A model generated the notes under the pieces. The model was not told the DNA's origin. It made no database searches and saw only the letters and a program-made list of their open reading frames with translations. The translations under genes and the position numbers were made by a program. Shown piece by piece: positions 33,496 to 46,539 of a stretch of 64,000 nt of DNA; position 1 is the first letter of the stretch, and each line of letters opens with the position of its first letter. The DNA is from Areca catechu (lineage: Eukaryota > Streptophyta > Magnoliopsida > Arecales > Arecaceae). The DNA lies in contig CM038052.1 in assembly GCA_021397845.1 (NCBI GenBank), positions 171,670,182-171,734,181 of the forward strand, in the 5' to 3' direction.

Positions 33496-33911
33496 AATAA
33501 AGAGAGTTGGGACAGACAATCCTTTTCTTCTTCCTTTCTTCTTCTTCTTTTCTTTTCCTTTTTTTTCTTCTTCTTCTTTTCATCTAAGAATAAGGGAGAA
33601 CTATGCTGGTGGCCGGGCCTTAGCCACCACTTAAGGCATAGCCTTCCCCTGCGTAGGAAAGAAAAAAACACCCTATACCATTCCCCCCCACTCCTCTTTT
33701 TTTTTTTTTTTTTGTAAAGTTCCTACAAGAAAAAAATCAAGAAATGGGGATAAGGCTCACCTAACAATTTGAAGGGAGAAGAGATGTGAGAGGTGGAGTA
33801 GAGTGGCAAAACAGCTTTGGATGCAATGGGAGGGGAGGGATTGCGTGCATGGGAGGAGGAAAGAAGAGGAATAGGGAGTTTGTTGCCATATTTTCTCTTT
33901 TCTTTTTTTTT
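33496..33911 (+). other. Intron stretch with T/C-rich tracts
   Basis: Low-complexity TTC and T runs (33525-33580, 33695-33715). No gene. Confidence 0.5.
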
Positions 33912-34650
33912 TTAAGGTTCATTCTTGATGGGTAAATATTATCAAAACTTGGTCAACTTTTTCATTGACCAATTTACCTATGCTTTTATACTTCTCTAGA
34001 TAGGTAAGCCATTTTTTCATGGCTAGTATTTATCTAAGAAATGGGAGAAAAATATTACCCACTTAGAAGGTGGGTAAATCATTTTCCCATGGGTCATGAA
34101 AATAATCTTTTGATTTTATTCCTCGTATACCCTTAACCATATGGTAATAATAATAGTCATATAATAATGATAAAATATATAATATAATATAATATACTTT
34201 ATTATATATTATATTATATATGATATAACCTAATAGATTAATATATAATATAATACAATATAATAATATATTATTATACTACTATAATATATTTTTTATA
34301 ATAATATACTATGTTATTATAATATTACAATATATTACAGCATTTTGATAATATAACATAATAGTATATTATATTATTATAATTATTGATTATTATAGAA
34401 TAATTTATCATTATTATATAATAACAATATAATATATTATATAATTATAATATTATATTAAATTAAAACATATTTTTAAATATTATATTGTATATTATGA
34501 TATATTAAATTATATATATAATATTATAATTTATAATTTATATAATAGATATATGTATATAATAAAGGATATTATATAAAATATAGATAGATCTTAGCAA
34601 TTTACCTGGAAAGTAAATTATTTACCCATCAAAGAACGAGCCCTTAATGG
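33912..34650. mobile_element. MITE-like element with AT-rich core
   Basis: Left end GGTTCATTCTTGATGGGTAA and the reverse complement of the right end GGGCTCGTTCTTTGATGGGTAA are inverted repeats, each bordered outside by TTAA. The core (34135-34590) is almost pure A+T. A TTA/TAA target duplication would fit the PIF/Harbinger (Tourist) superfamily. Confidence 0.6.
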
Positions 34651-36900
34651 AACATGCCTCTGTCTCATGGAAGGAAAGGGAATGTGGCCCCCTTCTCAGC
34701 TTTTTAAATTAGTAGGGCATGACCTATGGTTGAGGTGGCACGTGGCCCTCTCGTGTTCCCATAAGCACCATCTTAAGGGCAGGCGTGGAAATGGGTTGGG
34801 GCCTAGGCTTCTAGCCAAGAGCTAGGAAACTTGCCCATGGTCTATGTGGATCGGATATATTGGCAACATGGGCTCGTTCAGGTTTACCATGAGTTGATCA
34901 TAGTGTTTGTGATTGGACTTGAATGGATTTGGATCCTTAACCTTGCGTGGTCACCAAGACTTAAATGTGAAGAGCATATGAGGACCTATGTTGGCATGTA
35001 TTTGTCCCACATTAGCTATGTACTAGATAGCTAGATAGATCTTAGGTATTTATGCAAGGTTAAAGAACTTGAATAATACCTTTGGGCTTTTTTGGACGAG
35101 ATCTGGGTTGTTACAGTTTTTGTTGTATGGTTTTAAAATAACAAATGGGAATGCTATCCTGTTTTTGGCAGTTGATTAACTGAACATTGATGTGGCAGTG
35201 GCAGTTAATTAACTACTAATCAATTTTAGTATTTTGAATTAAACGTTCAAAATTTCAAAATTAGAAATGGTAGTTAATAAACCGTTTAGGTTGTCCTTAT
35301 TCAGAAAGGCATGGATTAGTCTATTTAAGCCAAGTTTGCAGCTCAAGATAAACAACAACAACAAGAACATGTCCTCACTCTTTTTCTTAAATAGATCAAC
35401 TTTATATATGTACGATTTGATGCAGAAAACCACGTATAAGTAATAAATTAGATAATTTCGATCAAAAACTGGTGAATGCTCAATGGTTTTATTTTTTTGT
35501 GCTAGACAAGATCAAACATCAGACTTTATTATTTCCAGGAGGATATTGCACATTCCCTTTGCACACACGAGATTGATTGGTGAGTGTGAAGAAAGCTTTA
35601 AGAAAAGTGGCAGTATTACATGCCTTGAAGCCTTTTCTTAAGAATTTCTGATTTTTTTCTGTGCTTTGTTTCTACAGTTTTCTCGATCTTTAGATGAATA
35701 CTAACAGCCTCTGTCACTACCACAATTTTTTAGCAACAATTAGGGTGCAAGCTCGTAATTTATTCGTTTTGTACAATCTTTAATTTCCTCTTTGACCTTA
35801 ATCTTTGAGAGTTCAGGCTCACATTTTTTCAGGGTTCCCCACTAAACTAGCCTCATCCTTTCCAAAATATTAGCTCCCCAATTACTTTTGCAACCTGGCT
35901 TCATAAATTTTGGTTTTTGTAGCAGGATGATGACCGCTTTATTTTTAATATATACTGAAAATCATAACTAAAAAATTATTTGGGTTCATCCATCCCTTAT
36001 TGATGCTGCCTAGAGATATTTTTTGGCTCTTAATTTTTAGTTATATAAGTTCCAAGGACAAGTCTGTAGTAATATTCTAATATCAATGGTGGAAATAATA
36101 TCCTATGAAAATGTTAAGAAACTGTACTGAGGTGAGAAGATTACTCGCTTTATCTTGTTTATTACAAATAGTTTCTGTTTTGTATTTCTGTTGATCATAC
36201 AAGGTATATTTCTGGTAAAATAGTGTTTTATTACTTGTATTAATTACAACTCCTATAAGCCCAGCTTTCTTCAAATTCTTCATGAACAAATTTTTATATT
36301 TCTGATTTATGTCTTACAAACAATTGTTGGAGTCATTGAAGCGGTTTTAAAGAGGATTGTTCCCTTAACTATAGGGGTCATTTCAGTTATGTTATATTTC
36401 ATGGAAGTAGCTTCATACCTGGTACAATCTAGACTAGGGGCCTCATTCCTAACAAACAATCTTCTCTAGCAAATCCATCCAAACATATTAACAAAGAGAT
36501 TGTGAAGGAACAAGTAAAACTGTGTTTAGAAGGAAATCTAAATGTTAAAAAAGTTCTTCAACTAAAGATGAAATCCAAAATAGTTTAAAAAGTTGTTAAT
36601 TTTCTATTCCTTTATCTCTTCTAGTTTACTTTTGACGTATCATGTTGGTAGCAAGATAGGAGAGGGGGGAACGCATGTACTCTTGGCACTGCCATGTCCC
36701 CAACCTATGGAGCTATTTCACATGCATTTGTTAACACTTTACCGATCATGTATTTGTGCTAATTGTCCATTCTAACATTTATGCTTTATTCCACTCAAAT
36801 ATCTTTTTTTGGCATCCTTCGTCCATTGCAGGCTTCATGAAATCTTGGATACCTTAACCTAGCTCATCATGCATACATGTTTGCAGAATTGTACTCACAC
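34651..36900 (+). other. Intron stretch; short LTR-like fragment at 34950-35120
   Basis: Bases ~34960-35110 (TTGGCATGTATTTGTCCCAC...GACGAGATCTGGGTTGTTAC) resemble the start of the repeat at 24925-25040 (CTGGCATGTGTTTAGTCCCA...GAGTGAGATCCTG), so this may be another LTR scrap of that gypsy family. The remainder shows no domains. Confidence 0.45.
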
Positions 36901-36904
36901 ACTT

Positions 36905-37400
36905 AGGCACCGGTGATATGTACACATAGTAGCAAGGATTGTAGACCATCCTGAACAATTGATTCGGGGCATACCGAGCTATGTCGGGAGCAAGCCAGGA
37001 TGATTTTGCTAATCAAAATGAGAAACCAGCAAAGGAGGATGAGAGGAAGAAGAAAAGAGAGAAATGGGGGAGGGAAGGTGAGGGAGAGAGTGAGATGACT
37101 GCCAGAGGTTGTTGGTGGGCTACTAAGTTTGCCAGAAGGGCGGCTCTTCTCTCGATTGAAATTGGGGCTGCCGCTTCTTTAGCTTTCTGCTAGCAACCTT
37201 AATAATCCTTCAGTGGCCTAGATGGTCTTCGATGGTTTTCTTTATTTCTCCCCCTCTCTTTTCCTCTTTTTGGTTCTCCCTCTATCATCTTTATTGTGTC
37301 GATTTGGACCAGGTACGAAACAACATGGAGTGTACCAAACTATGTTGCAGGTCGACTGGCCTAGGCCTCGATACTAATATGGTGAATCTTGTATGGTAGT
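36905..37400. mobile_element. Dispersed repeat of the GGTACGG/GA-core type
   Basis: Layout as at 29711-30180: ACCGAGCTATGTCGG-like head, a GA-rich core (37020-37100), a CT-rich part (37235-37290), and a GACCAGGTACGAAACAACATGG tail. No coding potential. Confidence 0.5.
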
Positions 37401-37844
37401 ACATATGCATACACATATACATTAATTTACATGTATATAATCTTGAAGAATCTCTTATAATTTGTTGCTAGAGATGACAAATAGATTCTAATAAAGGAGT
37501 ATAGTGTGTTACATTAGACCTAAGATGAAATCAGATTATATTAATGAAAAAAGTACTTTAAGCACTTGAAAGCCTTTCATTCAAATTCCTTTGACAAGAT
37601 GAATGATTGAACAAGCTCAAAAATATCTACCACTCTAACTAAGAAAGAAATGCTTTATGCTGTATCACTTCTATTAACATTTAAAAGTAAGTTTTACAAA
37701 CTATAGTGTATTTTTAAAGTCTTATTAATTATATTTATTACCAAGATTTTAAATTTTATGGGTTGAATATGTTCTAGTATCTTCATGGAATGAGACATCC
37801 CTTTGTCCCGTCCCAATAGCGGTCCTGGTTATGTATCTCAGTAG

Positions 37845-38100
37845 ATATCCTCCATTTCTTTTTCTTTATTTTCTTTCTATCTTTTTTCCTTCTTGTATTT
37901 CTTTTTTCTACCTTCCTTTCTTTTATTTTATTTTCTTATCTTTTCTTTTCTTTCTTTATTCTTATTCTTTCTCTTTTCTTTCTTCTTTCTTTTCTTTATC
38001 TACTTCCTTTTTTTCTTTCTTTCATTTTTCTTCATTTTTCCTTTCATTTTTTTTTGTTTATTCATCTTTCTTTCTTTCCTCTTTCTTCTTTTCTTCCTGC
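37845..38100. repeat. TTTCTT-rich low-complexity tract
   Basis: About 250 bp of almost only T and C on the + strand. The 134- and 71-residue open frames here (Phe/Leu/Ser) are composition artefacts. Confidence 0.9.
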
Positions 38101-38829
38101 ATGGATAGGTTTCGAAGTTTCGACCCTGTCTCAGTCCTGTTTTTTTATAGAAATAGGACACGATGGCTATCTCGTCTCCTATCCCACTGGGATGTAAAAC
38201 TTTATGTATTGCATATGTCCTTGGTATACATTTAAATTTTAAATTATTGAGATACTAAGATAATATATTAATATTAAAGGAGTCAAATAAAGAATTATCA
38301 AGTAATGTTATATCAAGTTTGTTTTTTGTGTCACATGGGCACATAGGCTCCACCTAAGTAGTAGTCTAGATCCATTGCCTACGGTCAATGGGCTATTTCA
38401 CCATTATGCATCCATCTTTTATTTGTTTGCTAATATATGCTCTCAATTAGCTAGAAATTAACTAGCCATTGTGCTTGTAGGAGAATTGTCCATTGTTGGT
38501 CATTTGAAGTCAAGAGGTGGTGTCTGGCTCTTACTAGAAACCCAACTTAGGGTGATATACTTCGGAAACTTGCCCATGTTTCCAAGCATTTCCTCGTTCT
38601 AGTTGTTTTGAAGAATTTCTTTCCTATACCATCCATGCCCTCACTTCTGCATCTATCAACTAAGATCTAGCTGATTGTCTATATTAACAGACATTTTCCA
38701 ACCTTTCCTGCACATAAAATCTAGAGAAATCTTCTTTCATTCGAATGTTCACATCTTTTATAACCAAGGGTGGGGTAAGTAAATCCTTCTTGATTAGGTT
38801 GTGTTTGACTTATTTAGCATATAATTGAT
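38101..38829 (+). other. Intron stretch, nothing recognised
   Basis: No domain or terminal repeat seen. The outer edge of the relic LTR (next entry) may lie within it. Confidence 0.4.
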
Positions 38830-40525
38830 AGGGGCTCATGTGATTAGTAAAGTAATTGAGTTTGAGCTTGAAATCAAAGCTAAAAATATAAGCAGAGCCA
38901 AACGTGAGATTTGCCGGCTTGCTCATTTTCGCATGACTAAGCTCAAAGAATACACACACATGTGCATGTTGGGAAAAATTCTACTTGGGCTTAGGGATAT
39001 GAAGTCCAAGTTAATGAGCCTAGTGGGTTGGCACTGTTACATGACAACCGACCACTCGTCACCAAGAATATGAAGCCTAAACTAGTAAGCCTAGCCAAGC
39101 ATCCCAACTATATCCTTCTGACCATTTATTGGATTGGAGCCTCGATTGGTAGAAAACTACTGCTCGACTCTATCGAATAAATTAACATGCTAGTTGAATG
39201 GTCCTGATACATACGTGTCATCGACCATTCGTCGGATAGAGGGTTTGATCAAAAGAGGACTCCCTCTTGGTCCCAATGTTATTGGGCAAGTCAACATGAT
39301 CAACATCTGGTTGGTCCTATCACTCGATCGACCCCTCATCAGAGAAGTTGGTGCCTTTTTCAGTCGACTAAGTCCTACTATGTATCAAACTGCTAAGTAC
39401 CCTTATACGAGCAAGCCTCGGCGGTGGCTGATCCTAGACAAGGCTTGACCACATGATCGTATATGAGCGACTTCTTTGTCCATCCAACCTCTTCTAGAGA
39501 AACTAGCACCTCTCCTAATCAACCAAGTCTATTTGAGTACCAAATTGCCAAGTACCCTCATCCGAGCAGGTCTCGAAGTTACTGGCACATCTATTGATTA
39601 GTCCCTAAAAGCTATCAACATGTGCTCGCTAACCATTCATCAGATCTGACCCTTAATTTCCTAGCACTTTCTTTGGTCCAATATACCTAGATATGGCTCA
39701 ACTGCATGCTCAGCACATGAGCGGCCCCCTTTGTTCGTCCATTGTTTCACTGAAAAAATGACATCCTGATTAGCTAGACCAAGCCAAGTGCTGCCCGTCG
39801 GTCACCGTCTGACCTAGCCTCAGTAGCGACTTGTCTTCGATTAGTTGGACGATCCAAAGGCCATCGTCATATCCAACCTTCAACTGAAGCCATCCGATCG
39901 GGCATCTTTTGGCCGACCATTCTTTAGATTCAATAAAGATATTCCATAAATCTGATAGCAAATAAGTCCTTAAGAGATATGCCCATTCGGATGCCCTAAA
40001 GGCCAATACAATCGATGCTCATTTTTGCATCTTTGATTACATGATCAAAATGTCACATCATGTATCATGATTTCTAATCACTACCGTATCTTCATAATTA
40101 AGGGGATCATGCTAGGATCCAAGCAGAAGTCCACATCACCATTAAAGAAACATGACAAAAATTATATAAAGAAAAATATTTCAATTAAAAAGGAAGGGAT
40201 ATCCCCTTAAAATAAAAAATTCTCTAATAGACTATTGTAAGTCCTGTCACTTCTCATTGAATCTACTAAGATTTTCATTATTCTGAAAATGTCCGTCTTT
40301 CACCTATAAAATGAGATCCGCTGACTCTCAAGATATGCAAAAATTCCTCCATGCTCTTTATACAGTTGTCATGCTAGAAAACTACTTGAGCATTGGGGGG
40401 TTAATGCTGGAACATCTTCCTGTCAGGACTTTTTTTATAGGTTTCATCTCCTGGAGACTTGCCTGCACCACCAACTCCAGCATCTCCGGTGCCTTGACAG
40501 ATTTTAACGCCAACAATATATAATA
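38830..40525 (+). repeat. Probable 5' LTR of an old Tat-type gypsy relic
   Basis: The end of this stretch (40370-40525) has the layout of a Tat LTR R/U5 region: CTACTTGAGCATTGGGGGG, TCCTGGAGACTTGCCTGCAC and an end at CGCCAACA. It mirrors CTACTGACTTGACCGTCGGA...CGGCAACA in the young element at 51443-51597. A TATA box (CTATAAAATGAG) is at 40304-40315. Upstream, imperfect tandem copies of AAGTACCC(T/T)(C/A)..CGAGCA occur at 39390-39420 and 39545-39580, echoing the tandem-repeated LTRs of the young element. The left end is not defined. Confidence 0.55.
40304..40315 (+). promoter_or_regulatory. TATA box of the relic LTR
   Basis: CTATAAAATGAG followed by the U5-like segment. Confidence 0.55.
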
Positions 40526-40544
40526 TAAATATATACATATATAT

Positions 40545-40870
40545 AATAAAAATAAAAATCTATTTTTTTATCTATTAAAATTTAATCACAATAAAGAATA
40601 CTATATATTAGATAGAAAATATATATATAGTATGTGTGTAAAAGAAATACATGCACACACATATATAATTGAAATAAAAATCTATTTTTTATTTATTAAA
40701 ATCTAATCATTATAACGATAACTGTCTTAGAACTTGCTAGTATCTATCAACCATGAGATCTAAGAAATAAAAATCTATTTTTTTATCTATTAAAATTTAA
40801 TCACTATCAAGAAGGCTATATCTTAGATAGAACTTCACTTGCTAGTATCTACCAACCATGAGATCTAATT
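40545..40870. repeat. Three imperfect tandem copies of an AT-rich ~100-125-bp unit
   Basis: AAAAATCTATTTTTTTATCT recurs near 40553, 40676 (variant) and 40766. The last two copies also share CTTGCTAGTATCTACCAACC-like tails. The array lies where the relic's primer-binding region should be. Confidence 0.75.
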
Positions 40871-40922
40871 ACCATAATTGACTACAAAATAATAAGAAAC
40901 TTAGCTCAACTTTTGTGTCTAT

Positions 40923-43130
40923 TTGAAATCTATTATAGGTGTTAGTCATTTTCTCGACCAGCGGAGATCGAACCTTTATCAAGGAGGTGACTCGCTATAC
41001 TTGTATGAACTGACAACCTCCATGATGGGAAGATGGTACATGACCATTACTAGCAAAGATGGTCAAGTCAATGGCCATGGAAAAAAGCCGACCTTGATCT
41101 TGGTAAGCGACGATGATTGATCTACATGGCAGATTGAGGCCAACTGCATGCCCAAAAAAACTCAATGATGCCATCTCTAACGGCTCACATGAGAACCAAT
41201 TTTCAATGCAAGATTTTTTCCAAACAATGCATCGAATATCTTTAGTCACACACACCTCCACATTTTGTAATAAATAGAGATTCTCTACTACCACTAGCTG
41301 GTGCCCCATTATTCATAACAGGCGAAGATTCTTCAGGATCATAACAGTTTTGGTCGTTACGATAGAACTCTCACTCCCTGTATAAAGGGAAGCAAAAGGG
41401 ACCCTCAAGTAAGTGACCTCTTCTAGGAGAAATAGTATCCAAACTCAACCACTTTCTCTATTCTACCATTGCTTAAAAGCTTCAACTAATTTAAGTATCG
41501 AAGGATCCTCCATTGGAAAATCTTTGGTGAGTGTATTTCTTTGCAGGTCTTCTAGAAGGAAGATCTCTCCAATACATCCCTCCATGTCAATAAGCAATTG
41601 ATCCTCACCTTGGTAGGAGATCAAGCCTTCCACTAGAGGTCCAGTGACTTGCAGGAATATATTACCGCTAGAGGAAGGGCCCTTGCTTCCCTACAAAAAG
41701 CACAACCTGCATAAAGGGGAGAGATGGCTAGAATTGAGATGCATCTAATTCTTCATGATGCTAGTCCTCCCGATGCATCCAACGTGCCATTCCACCACTT
41801 GATGTGTCTCACCATAGCCCACTACGATGACAAATTTGCAACAACTCAACATCCTACTGCAGTCTAACACTTGACATTTTCCATCCAAATCCTTCAGAAG
41901 ATGGCAAAGCGAGAACAAAAATAGTAAAGAAAGCCTATCTCTCCACTGGCTACTTCTTAGCAAAGTAGGTAATCTTGTCCCAAGAGTCTAGGATGAGGGC
42001 ACCCCTCCTGACGAGCCCACCATTCAAAGTTGACATTCTGCTAATCGGCTTCCTCCCATTACCAAGATCCAAGGCATGAAGAGCGGTGCATATATTCTCC
42101 AGAATCCTTTGGAAGAGACCTTACTCCCAATTGTTCTTGGAGGTTGGGGCTCTTGACATGAAACTGAGCTTAAGCGGCAGGTTTGAGAAATTAATCATTG
42201 GCTTGAGGCTCTTAGGAAGGAGATCAAACGTAGAAAATTACCTCAACCTCAACTCATGGCCTCCCTTTTCTCATTGCATCATGGAGGAATCAATCCCCAG
42301 TTGGTTCAAAATATCTCAGATCGAGCCCTACGATGACTTCATTGGATCATCTTGAGAATTAAAAGCCTCTGATGATGCTCCAGAAGGCCTCAGATACACT
42401 TCTTTGCATTGCCTTCCCAACCATGCTCCAAAAAATGGCTCAAAATGGTACTTTAGCCTTCAACCAGGATCCATCCATTCCTTCAAGTAGCTGGGGACAA
42501 TGTTCATTGCATACTTTGGCAGTAGCTGAAGACAATAGCCAAATTTTGATAGCCTTTTCTTCATCAAACAAAGAGAAAGTGAAAATCTACATGACTATGT
42601 AGCCCAGTTTAAGAATATCATGCTCGAAGTTTGCGATCTTAATGAATCGATTATGATGTTGGCCTTGAAGTGATGTCTGGCGAGTTCTTGGTTGATTTTT
42701 TTCTCGGACAAGAATTTCCCTAGGGATTTTGTTGAGATGCTCATGCGAGCCTGGAAGTATGCACGAGCAAAAGAGGTGGTGATTGTCCAATGCTAAGGAG
42801 GTAATACATCCAAGAAGAAGAATATAGCTCAAGGAGATCTCCGAGTAGAGTGGTAGGAATGTGAACCCACTTCTTGGAAGAATACGAGGCCAAGGAGCTT
42901 GCCACGTCGCTTCAATACATACACCTCCCTGTCTGTTTCTTGCACCAAAATCCTTATGGAGATCAAGGGTGAAAGATATCTTCATTGCCCTGTGCCAAAA
43001 AAGCCCCTGATGGATAGATGCAGTCATAGAAGGTACGGTTACTTCCATTGGGAACACAGCCATAATATTAAGGACTACCTCTATTCTAAAGGACAAAATT
43101 GAAGCCCTCCCTAAAGGGGGTTATCTTGGG
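40923..43130 (+). pseudogene. Tat-type gypsy relic: gag and zinc knuckle (heavily decayed)
   Basis: Sense-strand translations in several frames align with the gag of the element at 49885-62639. 42320-42600 carries EPYDDFIGSS, a SDTLLCIAFPTML segment and TLAFNQDPSIP. 42940-43100 carries ILMEIKGERYLH and a knuckle-like YGYFHWEHSHNIKDY (first Cys lost, His retained). Upstream (40923-42300) only short blocks remain. The copy is far older than the second Tat element. Confidence 0.75.
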
Positions 43131-43369
43131 AAGTGTCTGTGGCTGGGAGAACCAAGTGACTGAACCACTATCTCAGCATTAGATCGAGACAGAGGACAAT
43201 AGGTACCAAGCCACGACCAGTGTCATCAACATGATCTTGGGATTTGCTAGAAGTAAGGGAGCAGAGGGCCGAGCTGAAGATTCATCATCAAAGTAGTAAA
43301 CTGGTGATGTAATAACTTTTTTTGATGATGATATTTAAAAAGTTCAAACTCATGATGATAATATCATCA

Positions 43370-43730
43370 TCTCTATGATGGTAACCAATTATGATTATAA
43401 AAGAATCCTTATTAATAATGGAAGCTTGATTGACATCTTGTTTTATGATGTGTTCCAAAGAATGAAATTGCCAATCAATCGATTAAAGAAGGTCCACATG
43501 TCTTTGGTTGGATTATTTAGAGACTTCGACCGAATTACACTACTAGTGACTGCCAAGTAGGAGCCACAACAGGTGACTGTGTAGCTAAACTTCCTTATAG
43601 TTCGGGTATTATCCACCTATAATGCTATTTTAGGCTGACCTGGACTTCATACTCTCCGAGCAATAATGTCCACATACCATCTTTTGGTATGGTTTTTCAT
43701 AAGGCATGGGGTCAACAAAACCTAAGGTGA
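43370..43730 (+). pseudogene. Tat-type gypsy relic: protease
   Basis: 43375-43560 encodes KRILINNGSLIDILFYDVF, the retropepsin flap/active-site region equivalent to HRIMVDSGSSADVLFYDAF in the younger element. Asn has replaced the catalytic Asp. 43600-43650 continues the end of the domain with stops. Confidence 0.8.
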
Positions 43731-43759
43731 CTGGATGCTAACTCAACATTGTTTTATGG

Positions 43760-44154
43760 CCTTGGTAAAAGAAAACATGTCGGAAGAGTCCTTGCCAATT
43801 GAAGTACTCAACCATCGAGAAGAGCCCAAGGAGGTCCAAGAAAAATACATGGAACAACTCGAAATGGTACCACTCAAATAGGAGGATCCAAGCAAAGTCA
43901 TCCAGATTAGGACAATGCTGGCACCTAACCTACGGAATCAGTTATTGGAGTTTCTACGAGCCAATTTTAACATTTTCGTCTAGTTAGATTTCAACATGCT
44001 AGGTATACTTTCTAAAATTATTATCCACAGGTTGAATGTCGACTCAAAGCACCACCCACTTTGGCAAAAGAAATGGAGTTTCATCGTAGATTTGCAACAA
44101 GCAATAGGCGAGGAGATTGGAAAGCTTTTTAGCAATGAGTTTCATTCAAGAAAT
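43760..44154 (+). pseudogene. Tat-type gypsy relic: RT N-terminal part
   Basis: Sense translation gives LLEFLRANFNIFV, HRLNVDSKHHPLWQKK and AIGEEIGKLFSNEF in changing frames, equivalent to the segment before the RT fingers in the young element. It is cut at 44154 by the foldback element and resumes at ~48126. Confidence 0.8.
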
Positions 44155-45700
44155 ATCACGCCCCAAACCCAGCATCCGGTTCGGCCATGTGATCGGCCGT
44201 ACGAATCCTAGAATACATCCTAGAGATCATGTAAGGCCTTAAAAAATCTATAACTTTAATTTTCAAAAATGCTATTATTCACATTTTATAAGAGAATACC
44301 TAATATAAAGAAAATAATACAAGTCATATAATTTCAAATCTAGTTATTCTATAATTATCCGTTCGATATCAATAACTTTATATTTTTATCCTTTCACTCG
44401 TGAATCCAATTCATCGTCAAGCTTGAATATTCTGTATGACTCTGAGAAGGAAGAAAAGTAAGGGATGTGAGCTTTACAATCCAGTAAGGATTTTCTTACA
44501 ATCACACTAATAGTAATACGATTTGAAAATAACAAGAAAACAGTAATAGAACAATGAATCATAAAATATCATGTCATGCAATCAAAACAATCCAACCGTC
44601 ACATATGACAAAACCATATTCCATTTTTATATTTCAGTTTGATCATCAATCTTTTTTAGAATTTTGAACTAATCACAGTCACGCTCAACCTATGATAGGC
44701 ATATCTCAAAATCGATCATGTACTATTCGTCCGTGGCTAGGCTAATCCATATACTATCCATCCGTAGTTCCAGTGTTCCACGTATTATCAGCCCGTGGCT
44801 TAGCTGTCCCATGTACTATCCACCCGTGGTAAGCTATTCCATGTACTATCCGTCTATGGCTCGGCTATTCTACGTATTATCAACCCATGGCTTAGCTATT
44901 CTCGGTGTAGCATGGCTAGTCCAAACATTCCTTCTTTTTTATTATCACTTTATCAACTCTCAATATATTATCAAATCACATTCTTTTCAAGATTTTGTTA
45001 ACTGGTATCACAATCCAAATCATCCAAAATAATCATATTTGATAGGAACATATCATATGAAAATATAAATAGTAATATCAGTGATCATAATTATCCATCA
45101 GGAAAAAATGAAATATGTAATGCATAAACAATCATGCATGCCAATGTTTATGTCCAAGGATCAAAATTATATTATGTAAAATATATTTACGAACCAGTGA
45201 TTATATACAAAAATCCTTACTTTACCGATGACAGACTTAACACATTAAATACCAATCTACACTCGGATCCTGATCTAGGCGCTAGAAGATTTGCTCGATG
45301 TTCCCTATCTGAAAAATATCCTCTTACAATAATAATATTAATAATTAATTTTATTATAAATCCAAACCTTCTATCTAGATTTTATTAGTGGTCCATTCAT
45401 TGATCCCTAGCTTCGATTTCATAATTTTCTAATCCTTAGAAGAAAGAAATTTTTAGATTCCTAAATATTTATTTATCTCACCCTTCTCTCTTTTCTCTTG
45501 TCTATTCTCTCCCCTTTCTCTCTCCTATTTCTCTCTCCTCTTCCTCTCTATTCTTTCTCTCTTTTTCTTTCCTTTTCTCTCTCTTCTTTCTTTCTCCTCT
45601 ATCTCTTTTTTCTTTTTCTTTTTCTTCTTTTCTTTTTTTTCGTTTTCATTTTCTTCTCTCTTTTCCTTCTTTTTCTCTCTCTTCTTCCTTTCTTTCCGTG
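44155..45700. repeat. Left arm of the foldback element
   Basis: Contains imperfect ~40-bp tandem units around 44715-44905 (ACTATCC.CCCGTGG...), then AT-rich sequence and a CT-rich run at 45480-45700. Confidence 0.75.
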
Positions 45701-46539
45701 GTTCTTTTCTATGCTTGGCTTGAACAAGCCTTCCACCTTCCGGCAATTGAAGGAAGGGAAAAAGCATCCCACGGCGGTGCTTGACGAAGCGCGGCCAGAT
45801 GAAGAGGAGACTGGATGGGTGGTGCTGCCGGCAGTAGTCCGGCTATCAATCGGAGCCGAGGAAAAAGAAAGCAAGAATCCCCTTGCTGCCATCCAATCAA
45901 ACCCAATAAATGGTGAGAAAGCTTATCGGTGATGTCGAGGGACATCCGGCCACTGGTGAGAGCTCGATCCTTCTTCGATTCGAGCCAACGAGGGGCGGCT
46001 TTAAAAAATCCTAAGTTAAGGAGACAGAGTCTTGTAAGGTGGGTTTTCTCGGCCAAGGATGAACTCTACCCACCCACATTGCTTCGCCGTCCCTCTCCTA
46101 CTCATCCATGGTAGCATTGCCAGTCTTTCTGGTGAGGTCTTCATTTGGTCAAACAAGGAGTATAATACCCGGTGTATTTGAAAAAAAATTAAGAAGACTC
46201 CCACCGAGAGTGTTCTCCTTCTCCTTCTCTAAGAGGAGTCCAAAACCAGGCCGAATCTAATGATTTCTGGCTATAAGAAGGGATCCCCTCCCTTCATTGA
46301 GTGACTCACTGTCGGAGAACCCTCCCACCCCCTTTTCCCAATTGTCCTCCCTTCACTGCCCTGTCTCCAGCTGCCATCATGACGGCTTCCGCCCCAATGA
46401 CATCATCCTATCGTCGATAGTGCCCCAACCCTCTTGCAATCCATTGGATGGAGGGGAGGATGGATTCGAGGCCGTCCGCTCAAGATTCGGGGAAGGAAGG
46501 AAACTCAAAAGAGTCCCCTATTCTAGGCCGTGCAGAGGA
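45701..46539. other. Spacer of the foldback element
   Basis: ~840 bp between the arms. GC-richer, with no clear self-pairing and no recognised domain. Open frames on both strands are unconvincing. Confidence 0.6.

Noticed and set aside
37831..38235. 134-codon Phe/Leu/Ser frame that looks like a membrane protein
   Set aside because: A low-complexity TTTCTT tract; apparent hydrophobicity is a composition effect.
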